Shown here piece after piece: positions 12,012 to 19,803 of a stretch of DNA of 64,000 bases. The notes beneath the pieces are model-generated. The model saw nothing but the letters and a program-made list of their open reading frames with translations. It was not told where the DNA came from and did not search any database. The translations under genes and the position numbers were made by a program. The stretch comes from Streptomyces sp. PR69 (GTDB lineage: Bacteria; Actinomycetota; Actinomycetes; Streptomycetales; Streptomycetaceae): NCBI RefSeq assembly GCF_026420845.1, contig NZ_JAOWCB010000003.1, positions 186,001 to 250,000 of the forward strand, written 5' to 3'. The first letter of the stretch is position 1; each line of letters begins with the position of its first letter.

Positions 12012-12097
12012 GTCACTCCCATCGTGCGGGACAGCCGCCTGTGAGGCGTGGGTGAGAACAAGACGCCGGACACACCGGAACGGCGGCCAAGCGGAAC

Positions 12098-12116
12098 TTA
12101 GGTAAAGCTAACCTGA
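12098..12116. promoter_or_regulatory. Iron box 1 (DmdR/IdeR-type)
   Basis: TTAGGTAAAGCTAACCTGA matches 15 of 19 positions of the consensus TTAGGTTAGGCTCACCTAA by my count. It lies 87 nt upstream of the ornithine monooxygenase start, where it would cover that promoter and give iron-dependent repression. Confidence 0.85.
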
Positions 12117-12201
12117 TCTGGCCAAGCTGTCGACGTGGGCAAATCGGATATATCACCCATCACGCCGTCAAACTCCCTGAGAACGCGGCCTATTTGCAGC
12201 C

Positions 12202-12220
12202 TTAGGTAAGCCTTGCTTTA
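12202..12220. promoter_or_regulatory. Iron box 2 (DmdR/IdeR-type, weaker)
   Basis: TTAGGTAAGCCTTGCTTTA matches 13 of 19 consensus positions, with a good left half and a degenerate right half. It lies 38 nt upstream of the formyltransferase start, so each divergent gene has its own box. Confidence 0.7.
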
Positions 12221-12257
12221 CTTGGCGCGGTCAATCGCTCTTCAGAGGAGGAACCCG

Positions 12258-13205
12258 ATGCGGGTCGTCATGTTCGGCTATCAGACCTGGGGCCACCGCA
12301 CCCTGCAAGCGCTCCTGGACTCTGAGCACGACGTGGTGACGGTGGTGACGCACCCCAAGAGCGAGCACGCCTACGAGAAGATCTGGAGCGACTCGGTCGC
12401 CGACCTGGCCGAAGAGCACGGGGTCCCCGTGGTCATCCGCAACCGGCCGGATGACGACGAGCTGTTCGAGATCCTCAAGCAGGCCGACCCAGACATCATC
12501 GTGGCCAACAACTGGCGCACCTGGATCCCGCCCCGCATCTACGGAATGCCGCGCCACGGCACGCTCAATGTGCATGACTCGCTGCTGCCCAAGTACGCCG
12601 GGTTCTCCCCGCTGATCTGGGCCCTCATCAACGGCGAGCCCGAAGTCGGCGTCACCGCGCACATGATGGACGAGGAACTCGACGCGGGCGACATCGTGAT
12701 GCAGCGCGCCGTCGCCGTCGGGCCCGCGGACACGGCCACCGATCTGTTCCACAAGACGGTCGATCTGATCGCGCCGGTCACCATCGGGGCGCTCGACCTG
12801 ATCGCCTCCGGGCAGACGGAGTTCACCAAGCAGGACCGCTCGCAGGCAACCTTCTTCCACAAGCGGTCCGAAGAGGACATCCGCATCAATTGGGACTGGC
12901 CGGCCGAAGACCTTGAGCGGCTGGTCCGCGCACAGTCCGCCCCCTACCCGAGCGCCTATGCCTTCCACAAGGGCAAGCGCCTCGAAGTGCTCTCCGCCGT
13001 GGTGTCGCAGGGCCGCTACGGCGGCACGCCGGGCCGCATCTTCTACCGCGAGGGCGACGGCGTGGTGATCGTCGCCGGCGCCGACGCCCGCACCGGCCGC
13101 AACCACGGCCTCGCCGTCACCCGCGTACGGACCGAGGACGGCCGGGAGATGCCCGCGGCCGAGTACTTCACCTCCATGGGCGGCTACCTCACCAGCCGCC
13201 CCTGA
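12258..13205 (+). CDS. N5-hydroxyornithine formyltransferase (Fmt-like)
   Basis: A 315-residue protein of the methionyl-tRNA formyltransferase fold. It probably transfers a formyl group from 10-formyl-tetrahydrofolate to N5-hydroxyornithine, giving N5-formyl-N5-hydroxyornithine (the role of CchA in coelichelin). The catalytic N-x-H motif reads NVHDSLLPKYAGFSP at about residues 105-118, with the active-site Asp in LDAGDI near residue 144. The C-terminal domain is shorter than in housekeeping Fmt and recognises a small substrate. ATG 12258 follows a strong GAGGAGG site. Having a formyltransferase rather than an acetyltransferase favours a formylated (foroxymithine- or coelichelin-like) siderophore over erythrochelin. 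Confidence 0.9.
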   Translation: MRVVMFGYQTWGHRTLQALLDSEHDVVTVVTHPKSEHAYEKIWSDSVADLAEEHGVPVVIRNRPDDDELFEILKQADPDIIVANNWRTWIPPRIYGMPRHGTLNVHDSLLPKYAGFSPLIWALINGEPEVGVTAHMMDEELDAGDIVMQRAVAVGPADTATDLFHKTVDLIAPVTIGALDLIASGQTEFTKQDRSQATFFHKRSEEDIRINWDWPAEDLERLVRAQSAPYPSAYAFHKGKRLEVLSAVVSQGRYGGTPGRIFYREGDGVVIVAGADARTGRNHGLAVTRVRTEDGREMPAAEYFTSMGGYLTSRP

Positions 13206-13243
13206 CCCTGCGCGGGGCCGCATGGCCGCGCAGCCCCAGTACC

Positions 13244-13278
13244 CCGATGCCCCGGACGGTCCCGGGGCATCGGTGTTT
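13244..13278 (+). terminator. Intrinsic terminator after the formyltransferase
   Basis: CCGATGCCCCGG (13244-13255) pairs perfectly with 13262-13273 around a 6-nt loop and is followed by TGTTTT. It lies 39 nt after the stop codon. Confidence 0.85.
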
Positions 13279-13386
13279 TCCGCTCAGCCCCGACCAGCCC
13301 GCTAGGCCCGCCAGGCCCCGATCGTGCACATCTGAGCATTCAGCGCACATCTTTTAACGAATTCCTCATTCACCGCCCTCCATGCC

Positions 13387-13454
13387 TTGACTCTGGTATG
13401 CGCCGATCTTTAATGGAGGTGTGAGCATATGAGAAATGAATGCTCATATGAGCA
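13387..13454 (+). promoter_or_regulatory. Promoter with overlapping palindromic operator
   Basis: TTGACT (13387-13392) and TTTAAT (13409-13414) are spaced 16 bp, a good vegetative sigma-factor promoter. At and after the predicted start lie three related half-sites: TGAGCAT at 13422-13428, its inverse ATGCTCA at 13440-13446, and the perfect 14-bp palindrome TGCTCATATGAGCA at 13441-13454. They sit where a repressor would block transcription of the ATPase/SorC/ABC operon. The SorC-family protein encoded downstream is the natural candidate to bind. The remainder of the 314-nt gap (13206-13519) holds only the preceding terminator and no convincing gene. Confidence 0.65.
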
Positions 13455-13519
13455 GAATTCGCCTTATGTCTTATGCGTGATGCGGAGCGTGCGGCGGATC
13501 ATTCCGAAGGGCCGAGAAA

Positions 13520-13999
13520 ATGACCACAGCGATCGAATGCGCTGTCACCCCCGGCGCCGTCGCCGCCCAGCGCTCCTCCGCCGCTCTCCAGCTGCGGGCC
13601 GTCGAGCCCTCCGCCCGGAAGGCACGGGCATTCACCAGCGCATGGCTGCGCCGGTGGGGCGAGGACGAACTCGTCGACTCGGCGGTGCTCGTCGTCTGTG
13701 AACTGGCGACGAACGCGATCCGGCACGGCGCCCGGGACTCCGCGCGACGGGGAGCGCGGACGCCCGCTCCCCGGATCACCCTGGTGCTGACCCTCCGGGC
13801 CGCTGTACTGGACATCAAGGTGCGGGACGGGTCCGCGGTCCTGCCCACGCCGCGCGCCCCCGGCCGGGACGACGACTGCGGACGCGGGCTGATGATCATC
13901 GAGGCGCTGGCCGAGTCCTGGGCGTGCGGCCGGGCCTCCGACGGCGGCAAGTGGGTGCGGGCCAGCCTGTCCCGCTCCCCCGCCGGACCCGCGCTGTGA
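13520..13999 (+). CDS. RsbW-like histidine-kinase-type ATPase (putative anti-sigma factor)
   Basis: A 159-residue single-domain HATPase_c protein of the kind Streptomyces encodes in dozens. The N-box is VVCELATNAIRHG (about residues 62-74). The G1/G2 region is CGRGLMIIEALAESW near residues 119-133, followed by GGKWVRASL. There is no dimerisation or receiver domain, so it resembles the anti-sigma factor/serine kinase RsbW rather than a sensor kinase. It is first in the operon, one base before the SorC regulator gene. No sigma factor or anti-anti-sigma gene lies next to it, so its target is unknown. Confidence 0.8.
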   Translation: MTTAIECAVTPGAVAAQRSSAALQLRAVEPSARKARAFTSAWLRRWGEDELVDSAVLVVCELATNAIRHGARDSARRGARTPAPRITLVLTLRAAVLDIKVRDGSAVLPTPRAPGRDDDCGRGLMIIEALAESWACGRASDGGKWVRASLSRSPAGPAL

Positions 14000-14000
14000 G

Positions 14001-15011
14001 GTGAGGGCCGTGAACGCTCGCGACAAGCCGAACCGCGGGGCCCGCGCCCACCACCCGGGACCCGAGGAACTGGTGCAGACGGCCGCCATGGCGCGCCGGT
14101 TCTATCTGGAGGGCAAGTCCAAGATCGAGATCGCGGACGAGTTCGGCATGAGCCGCTTCAAGGTGGCCAGGACGCTGGAATCCGCGGTGCGCGACGGTCT
14201 GGTGCGGCTGGAGATCCGGCTGCCCGCCGAACTGGACGACGAACTCTCCGACGCCCTGCGCACCCGCTACGGCCTGAGCCACAGCATCGTGTTCCACTGC
14301 CGCCCCGAGGACGCCGCCGACCCGGCGCAGGTGACCCGGCGGCTCGGCAGCGTCACGGCCGGACTGCTGGCCGAGATCGTCATGGACGACGATGTCCTCG
14401 GGCTCATCTGGGGCCCCGAGATCGAGGCGCTCGGCCCGGAGCTGACCACGCTGGCCCGGTGCTCCGTCGTACAGCTCTGCGGGGTGACGCCCCTGCGGCC
14501 GGTGGACGCGAACGCCGTGGAGGCGGTGCGCCGGGCCGCGTCGGTGGCGAGGGGCCCCGTCTACCCCATCTACGCGCCCCTGCTGCTGCCCGACGCGGCG
14601 ACCGCCGGGATGCTGCGCCGCCAGCCGGGCATCGCCGAGGCGGTCAGCCGTTTCGACCGGATCACCAAGGCCGTCATCACGGTCGGCGCGTGGGGGCCGG
14701 GGCTGTCCACCGTCTATGACGCGCTGAGCGTCGCGGAGCGTGAGGAATACCGGCTCCGCGGGGCGTGCGCGGAGGTCTCGGGCCATCTGCTCGACGCGGA
14801 AGGACAGGACGTCGCCCCGGAACTGACGGAGCGGATCCTCGCGATCAACTTCGACGAGCTGCGCAAGACGCCCGACGTCATTCTGCTGGCCGACGGAGTC
14901 GTCCGGGCCGACGCCACGGCCGCGGCGCTGCGGACCGGGCTGTTCAACGGCCTGGTCACGGACACGGGCGTCGCCGAGCGCCTGCTCGGCCAGGCGGGGG
15001 ACGTCCCATGA
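14001..15011 (+). CDS. SorC/DeoR-family sugar-responsive transcriptional regulator
   Basis: A 336-residue regulator with an N-terminal helix-turn-helix (LEGKSKIEIADEFGMSRFKVARTLESAVRDGLVRLEI, about residues 36-72) and a C-terminal sugar-phosphate-binding SorC domain (LGLIWGPEIEAL, TVGAWGPGLSTVYDAL, the latter with the effector-binding WG motif). Proteins of this family usually control an adjacent polyol or sugar operon and respond to a phosphorylated intermediate. The start is GTG 14001, or GTG 14010 nine bases on. Its stop overlaps the start of the binding-protein gene (ATGA), so it is co-translated with the transporter it probably regulates. Confidence 0.9.
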   Translation: MRAVNARDKPNRGARAHHPGPEELVQTAAMARRFYLEGKSKIEIADEFGMSRFKVARTLESAVRDGLVRLEIRLPAELDDELSDALRTRYGLSHSIVFHCRPEDAADPAQVTRRLGSVTAGLLAEIVMDDDVLGLIWGPEIEALGPELTTLARCSVVQLCGVTPLRPVDANAVEAVRRAASVARGPVYPIYAPLLLPDAATAGMLRRQPGIAEAVSRFDRITKAVITVGAWGPGLSTVYDALSVAEREEYRLRGACAEVSGHLLDAEGQDVAPELTERILAINFDELRKTPDVILLADGVVRADATAAALRTGLFNGLVTDTGVAERLLGQAGDVP

Positions 15012-16387
15012 GAACGAGATCCCGGGCGGCGCGGCCGAGGACCGCCGCCGCGCTCACCGCGTTCACCGCGAGCGCCGCCCTGCTGCTCTCCGGGTGTTTC
15101 GCCGGAGCCGGCGGCGGCGGCCTGGCGGGCGGCGGCGGGAACGCGGTCAATGTGCTGATGGTGAACAACCCGCAGATGATCGATCTGCAGCGGCTGGCGA
15201 AAAGCCACTTCACCCCGCGGACAGGCATCGAGGTCCATTTCACGGTCCTGCCGGAGAACGACGTACGAGACAAGATCAGCCAGGAGTTCGCCAGTCAGGC
15301 CGGCGTCTACGACGTGGCGTCCATCAGCAATTTCGAGGCGCCCCTCTATGGAAAGTACGGCTGGCTGGCGCCGCTGGACGACACCGTCGCCGCTGATCCG
15401 TCCTTCGGCCAGTCCGACATCCTCGACCCGATCGAGGAAGGGCTGAGGGGGGACGACGGAAAGCTGTACGCCGAGCCGTTCTACGGCGAATCGTCCTTTC
15501 TGATGTACCGGAAGGACGTGTTCGCCGCCGAAGGGCTGAGCGTGCCGGAACGCCCCACCTGGCAGCAGGTCGCGGCCCTCGCGGCCGAGGCGGACGGGGC
15601 ACGCCCCGGCATGAAGGGCATCTGTCTGCGCGGCATGCCCGGCTGGGGCGAGGTCTTCGCACCGCTGACCACCGTGGTCAACACCTACGGCGGCACCTGG
15701 TTCACCGAGGACTGGCAGGCGCGGGTGAACGGCGAGGGCTTCACCGAGGCCGTGACGGCGTACGTGGACCTCATCCGCGCGCACGGTCAGCCGGGAGCCG
15801 CACAGTCGGGGTTCGCCGAGTGCCTCAGCAGCTTCCAGCAGGGCAGGACGGCCATGTGGTACGACGCCACCTCCGCCGCCGGACTGCTGGAGGCCGACGG
15901 CTCACCGGTGGCCGGCCAGGTCGGCTATGCGATGGCGCCGGTGCACCGGACCGAGGCGTCCGGCTGGCTGTACTCCTGGGCCTGGGGCATCCAGGCGGCC
16001 AGCGACCGGCAGGAGGCCGCGGCGGCGTTCGTCTCCTGGGCTTCCAGCAGACAGTACGAGGAACTCGTCGGCGAGGAGCTGGGCTGGGCGAGGGCGCCGG
16101 CCGGAAAGCGCGCCTCCACCTACGCCAACCCCGAGTATCAGGCAGCGGCGGCCTCCTTCTACCGGGTCGCCGAGCAGTCCATTGTCAGCGCGGACCCACG
16201 CGATCCCGGCCTGCAGCCGCGCCCGACCGTCGGCATCCAGTTCGTGAACATCCCCGAATTCCCCGATCTGGCGACCAGGGTCTCCCAGGAGATCGCCTCG
16301 GCCATCGCGGGCCGCACCTCGGTGGCCGCGGCCCTGGAAAGGGGCCAGGAGCTCGCGGAGCGGGTTGCCGCCGATTACCGCAGCTGA
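15008..16387 (+). CDS. Polyol/sugar ABC transporter substrate-binding lipoprotein
   Basis: A 459-residue family-1 solute-binding protein. A lipobox (LLSGC) places the lipidated Cys at residue 30, followed by a Gly-rich tether. It resembles the SmoE sorbitol/mannitol-binding group: an early FTPRTGIEVHFTVLPENDVRDK, the hinge segment KGICLRGMPGWGEVFAPL, and a late SGWLYSWAWGI. Start ATG 15008 overlaps the regulator's stop by 4 nt. Both permeases follow at once. No ATPase gene is present; Streptomyces carbohydrate importers often share the ATPase MsiK encoded elsewhere. Confidence 0.88.
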   Translation: MRTRSRAARPRTAAALTAFTASAALLLSGCFAGAGGGGLAGGGGNAVNVLMVNNPQMIDLQRLAKSHFTPRTGIEVHFTVLPENDVRDKISQEFASQAGVYDVASISNFEAPLYGKYGWLAPLDDTVAADPSFGQSDILDPIEEGLRGDDGKLYAEPFYGESSFLMYRKDVFAAEGLSVPERPTWQQVAALAAEADGARPGMKGICLRGMPGWGEVFAPLTTVVNTYGGTWFTEDWQARVNGEGFTEAVTAYVDLIRAHGQPGAAQSGFAECLSSFQQGRTAMWYDATSAAGLLEADGSPVAGQVGYAMAPVHRTEASGWLYSWAWGIQAASDRQEAAAAFVSWASSRQYEELVGEELGWARAPAGKRASTYANPEYQAAAASFYRVAEQSIVSADPRDPGLQPRPTVGIQFVNIPEFPDLATRVSQEIASAIAGRTSVAAALERGQELAERVAADYRS

Positions 16388-16415
16388 CTGAGCGAGACCG
16401 TGAGAGAGCGCAGCC

Positions 16416-17372
16416 ATGAGCACCGTCCCCACGTCCAGACCGGAGCCGCCCGTGGACCCCGGGCGGGCGCGGCGCGCCCGGGAACGCCGCGACGCCTGGG
16501 CACGGCGCGGGCCCCTGCTGCCCGCCGTGGTGTTTCTGGTGATCGTCACCCAGCTGCCGTTCGCCGCCACCCTGGTGATCTCCTTCTGGGACTGGAACGC
16601 GCTGCGGCCGGGGCAGGGCGGATTCACCGGGTTCGACAACTACCGGGAGGTGTTCGGCGACCCCGACCTGCGCGCCTCCGTGCTCACCACGATCTGGCTC
16701 ACGGCCGGAGCGGTCCTGGTCAGCCTGGCGCTCGGGCTGGTCGCGGCACTGCTGCTCGACCGCAGGTTCCCCGGCCGCGCGCTGGTGCGGACCTTCTTCA
16801 TCACACCGTTCCTGATCGTGCCGGTCGCGGCCGCGCTGCTGTGGAAGCATGCGCTCTACAACCCCGAGTACGGGCTCCTCAACGGCACGCTGACCTGGCT
16901 GTGGTCCCTGTTCGGCTCGGACAGTCCACCGCAGCCGGACTGGATCACCCAGTGGCCGCTGGCCTCCGTGGCGGTCTGTCTGATCTGGCAGTGGACGCCT
17001 TTTATGATGCTGATCCTGCTCGCCGGTCTGCAGAGCCGCGACACCGAGGCCGCGGAGGCCGCACGGGTGGACGGCGCGAACGCCTGGCAGATCTTCCGCT
17101 ATCTGACCCTGCCTCATCTGCGCCCCTATCTGGAGCTGGCCGCCCTGCTGGGCTCGATCTACATCGTGCAGCACTTCGACGCGGTCTTCACCATCACCTC
17201 GGGCGGCCTGGGCACCGCGAATCTGCCCTACAGCATCTACCGGACCTTCTTCCAGGCGCATGACTACGGCCTGGCGTCCGCGGCCGGAGTCGTGGTCGTC
17301 CTCGGCGCCGTCGTCATCGCGACGCTCGCGCTGCGCCTGGTCTCCACACTCCTGCGGGAGGAACAGCGATGA
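16416..17372 (+). CDS. Carbohydrate ABC transporter permease (MalF/SmoF type)
   Basis: A 318-residue integral membrane protein with six predicted transmembrane segments. The first is LLPAVVFLVIVTQLPFAATLVI. The coupling-helix motif that contacts the ATPase is EAARVDGANAWQIFRYLTLPHLRPYLE (about residues 208-234). It starts at ATG 16416, 28 nt after the binding-protein gene, and overlaps the next permease by 4 nt. It forms the membrane channel together with that permease. Confidence 0.92.
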   Translation: MSTVPTSRPEPPVDPGRARRARERRDAWARRGPLLPAVVFLVIVTQLPFAATLVISFWDWNALRPGQGGFTGFDNYREVFGDPDLRASVLTTIWLTAGAVLVSLALGLVAALLLDRRFPGRALVRTFFITPFLIVPVAAALLWKHALYNPEYGLLNGTLTWLWSLFGSDSPPQPDWITQWPLASVAVCLIWQWTPFMMLILLAGLQSRDTEAAEAARVDGANAWQIFRYLTLPHLRPYLELAALLGSIYIVQHFDAVFTITSGGLGTANLPYSIYRTFFQAHDYGLASAAGVVVVLGAVVIATLALRLVSTLLREEQR

Positions 17373-18247
17373 AGACCAGCACGGCGGGCCGGTCCCGCCG
17401 CACGGCCGAACGGCCCGGATTCCTGAGACGTCACTCAAACGCCCTGTGGGGACTGGCCGCCTGGGCCATGGGGCTGTTCTTCCTGCTTCCGGCCGCCTGG
17501 ATGGTCCTGACCTCCTTCCACAGCGAGACCGACGCCGCGGCCAATCCCCCGGCGGTCGCCGCGGAGCTGACGGTCGACGGCTACCGGGAGTTCTTCGGCG
17601 CCTCCACGGGGACCGGCCCCTGGGCGACGCTGGCCAACTCCGCGATCGCGGGCGTCGCGTCGACCGTGCTCGTGCTCGCACTGGCGATCCCGGCCGCCTA
17701 CGCGCTCTCGGTCAGACCGGTGCGCCGCTGGTCCGATGTGCTGTTCTTCTTCCTGTCCACCAAGATGCTGCCGGTCGTCGCGGGGCTGCTGCCGGTCTAT
17801 CTGGCGGCCAGACACTTCGGGCTGCTGGACAACATCTGGCTGCTGGCCGCCCTCTACACCGCGATGAACCTGCCGATCGCCGTGTGGATGATGCGTTCGT
17901 TTCTCGCGGAGATCCCGGTGTCGGTCCTGGAGGCCGCCGCGATCGACGGGGCGGGGCTGTTCACCGTGTTCCGCGCCGTCATCATCCCGCTCGCCGCGCC
18001 CGGCATCGCCGCCACCTCGCTGATCTGCTTTATCTTCAGCTGGAACGAGATGCTGTTCGCCCGTGTGCTCACCGGTGTGCGGGCCGCCACCGCGCCGGTC
18101 TTCCTGACCGGATTCGTGACCAGCCAAGGGCTCTTCCTCGCACAGCTGTGCGCGGCCGCCTTCGCCGTGTCGCTTCCGGTTCTCGTGGCGGGATTCGCCG
18201 CCCAGGACAGACTGGTCCAGGGCCTGTCCCTGGGAGCGGTCAAATGA
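17369..18247 (+). CDS. Carbohydrate ABC transporter permease (MalG/SmoG type)
   Basis: A 292-residue partner permease with about six transmembrane segments. Its coupling helix reads EAAAIDGAGLFTVFRAVIIPLAAPGIAA (about residues 189-216). The extracytoplasmic loop after the first segment (TSFHSETDAAANPPAVAAELTVDGYREFF) is typical of the family. ATG 17369 overlaps the previous gene by 4 nt. The operon stops abruptly here: dehydrogenase and sugar-kinase genes commonly found next to polyol importers are absent, and gene remnants follow. Confidence 0.92.
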   Translation: MKTSTAGRSRRTAERPGFLRRHSNALWGLAAWAMGLFFLLPAAWMVLTSFHSETDAAANPPAVAAELTVDGYREFFGASTGTGPWATLANSAIAGVASTVLVLALAIPAAYALSVRPVRRWSDVLFFFLSTKMLPVVAGLLPVYLAARHFGLLDNIWLLAALYTAMNLPIAVWMMRSFLAEIPVSVLEAAAIDGAGLFTVFRAVIIPLAAPGIAATSLICFIFSWNEMLFARVLTGVRAATAPVFLTGFVTSQGLFLAQLCAAAFAVSLPVLVAGFAAQDRLVQGLSLGAVK

Positions 18248-18303
18248 CGGCTTGTCACATGACGTCATGCCACTTGACGGCTGGTCATATGACCGCGGTC
18301 CGG
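18244..18303 (+). repeat. Four imperfect 15-bp tandem repeats at the importer operon's end
   Basis: Consecutive 15-mers begin at 18244, 18259, 18274 and 18289: atgacggcttgtcac, atgacgtcatgccac, ttgacggctggtcat and atgaccgcggtccgg. They share the core (a/t)tgacg-c--gtca-. They begin inside the stop codon of the last permease gene and lead into a pseudogene region. Confidence 0.75.
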
Positions 18304-18335
18304 CTGCGGGCGGCCGCCGTCACCGTGCCCGTACG

Positions 18336-18868
18336 GCGGTCATAACGCTGGCGGAGCGGGCCGCCCGGGGCGATCTGGCCCGGTGCGGCTCACCGGAGCG
18401 GGTCACGGAGTTCACCGCCCGCTGTCTGATCCACCATGTGCCTGCGCTGCTGGGCCGGCACTCGTCCCCGGTGCTGGCCGTGGCCACCGCGCTCGCCGCC
18501 CTGGAACGCACCACACGCCCGCTGCTCCTGCGCGAACTCACCGGCCTCGACGATGCCGCCGTCGCCGGGGCGGTCACCGTACTGGAGCAGACCGGTCTGC
18601 TCCGGCCGGGGCCGCCCTGGCAGCTGTGCCATCCCCCGGTACGGGAGGCGCTGCTGGCCCACTCCGGGACGGCGGCCGCGGCCGAGCCGCGCTCGCGTGC
18701 GGTGCGCACCCTGGCCGATCTGGACGGGGCCGCCGCGGAAGCGGCCGACCTGCTGCTCGTCACCGAACCGGAGGGGGACGTACGGCGGACCGGGATGCTG
18801 TGCACAGCGGCGCAGCAGGCCCTGGACCGGGGCGTGCCGGGCGCCGCCGCGGCCTATCTGCGCCGCGT
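18336..18868 (+). pseudogene. Remnant of a LuxR-family (LAL) ATPase regulator
   Basis: The translation between these points matches the middle part of large LuxR-type ATPase regulators: PALLGRHSSPVLAVATALAALE, a winged-helix-like segment LLLRELTGLDDAAVAGAVTVLEQTGLLRPGP, CHPPVREALL, then AAQQALDRGVPGAAAAYLRRV where TPR-like repeats begin. The Walker A/B ATPase part is missing upstream, and the TPR and LuxR DNA-binding parts are missing downstream. The reading frame continues at 3' into sequence that codes on the other strand. I therefore call it a fragment truncated at both ends. Confidence 0.7.
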
Positions 18869-19378
18869 GCCAGGTGCGGCACGCTCCTGGGGTCCACGCC
18901 CGCGGCCCGTGCGGTCTGCGCGGGGCTGTCGTGTTCGACGACGGCGTGCCACAGCACGGCCCTGGTGCGCTCGGGGAGTCGGCGGAAGGCCCGCGACGTC
19001 AGGCCGCGCCCCGTCGGCGACGCCGGGTGCGGGCCGGTCGAGCGACGCCAGGAATCCGGGTGCGAGCCGGGGGCGCTGGGCGCTCGCGGCCCACTCCGCC
19101 GCGGTGGCCGCCACGGCGAGCAGCAGAGGGCAGCGCGCGGGCTGCTCGGCCGCCGCGTCGTCCTGGCAGAACAGGTGCGCGTAGCGGCACAGGGCGGGCA
19201 CATGACGCAGCCGCAGTTCGGCCTCGGCCTGGCGTCCGCGGACGCCCTGCGCGGTGCGCAGCCGGTGTACGACCGCCGTATCGGGCAGGTCCGCGCAGGG
19301 CACGGCCTCCTCGCTTCCGGGGCCGGCCGGCGGGAACGGCGCGGCGCAGGAGGCGGCGGGGAAAGGGAGCGCGGACAC
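18855..19378 (-). pseudogene. Degenerate sigma-factor-like gene (frameshifted, truncated)
   Basis: Read on the minus strand from ATG 19378, the start resembles a Streptomyces family of large sigma-70-like proteins: DTAVVHRLRTAQGVRGRQAEAELRLRHVPALCRYAHLFC. After an apparent internal deletion comes LAVAATAAEWA and LAPGFLASLD. Near 19010 the frame changes by one base, after which region-4-like sequence continues: AFRRLPERTRAVLWHAVVEHDSPAQTARAAGVDPRSVPHL. Similarity stops at about 18855, exactly where the plus-strand LAL remnant ends. Frameshift, deletion and truncation together indicate a dead gene. Confidence 0.65.
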
Positions 19379-19803
19379 CAGGTCTCTTCTCCTCTATTCG
19401 TCGATTCAGCTATTCAGCTATTCATCGATGGTTCGCCGGCAGCGGGTCCGGACCGGCGCGAGCAGCAGTCAAGGACGCCCGGGGCCGACGCCACAACGGA
19501 CTGCGGAGAGTGCTGCGGTGATCTCTGGGGTCCGCAGGGCAAACGCCTGCGGCCGGGGCCGGGTGGCGCCGTCAGGGCCAGGCGCACTGTGCGCTGGGTT
19601 TTGCGCGCTCTTGACCTGCGACATCTGGTTCCGATGCGGAGACCGACGGCCGCCTCGCGCAATCTCGCGGTGTCCGCCGTCGTCGCCGCCTCCATCGCCT
19701 GACGTAATCACCGCCCGACCTTCGGCCCCGCGCCGTTATCGCGCCGGGGCCCGCGGCGTTGGCCTGGCATATGACCCGTTCATCTTCGGCTGAAGGAGAC
19801 TGG
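19379..19803. other. 425-nt region without a convincing gene
   Basis: It begins with a short AT-rich island at about 19388-19430 that carries the direct repeat attcagct twice inside TCGA...TCGA flanks; this may be the old promoter of the minus-strand sigma-like remnant. Several open frames cross the rest, but none has a ribosome site, a credible product or consistent codon use. The promoter of the leader ORF and ABC transporter downstream must lie in its right part; I could not identify its -35/-10 with confidence. Confidence 0.5.

Noticed and set aside
1..13205. Coelichelin cluster
   Set aside because: Gene types match (hydroxylase, formyltransferase, binding lipoprotein, NRPS), but the second adenylation domain reads as Ser, not Thr, the NRPS begins with a C domain, and no epimerisation domain follows modules 1 or 2.
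13429..13701. Small ORF with GGAGGT just upstream of its ATG
   Set aside because: The ribosome-like GGAGGT falls between the -10 box and the expected transcription start, so it would not be in the mRNA; most of the frame overlaps the ATPase gene out of phase.
18252..19184. Intact 310-codon gene
   Set aside because: Its first 28 codons are repeat-derived and its last third is antisense to the sigma-like remnant; only the middle shows protein similarity.
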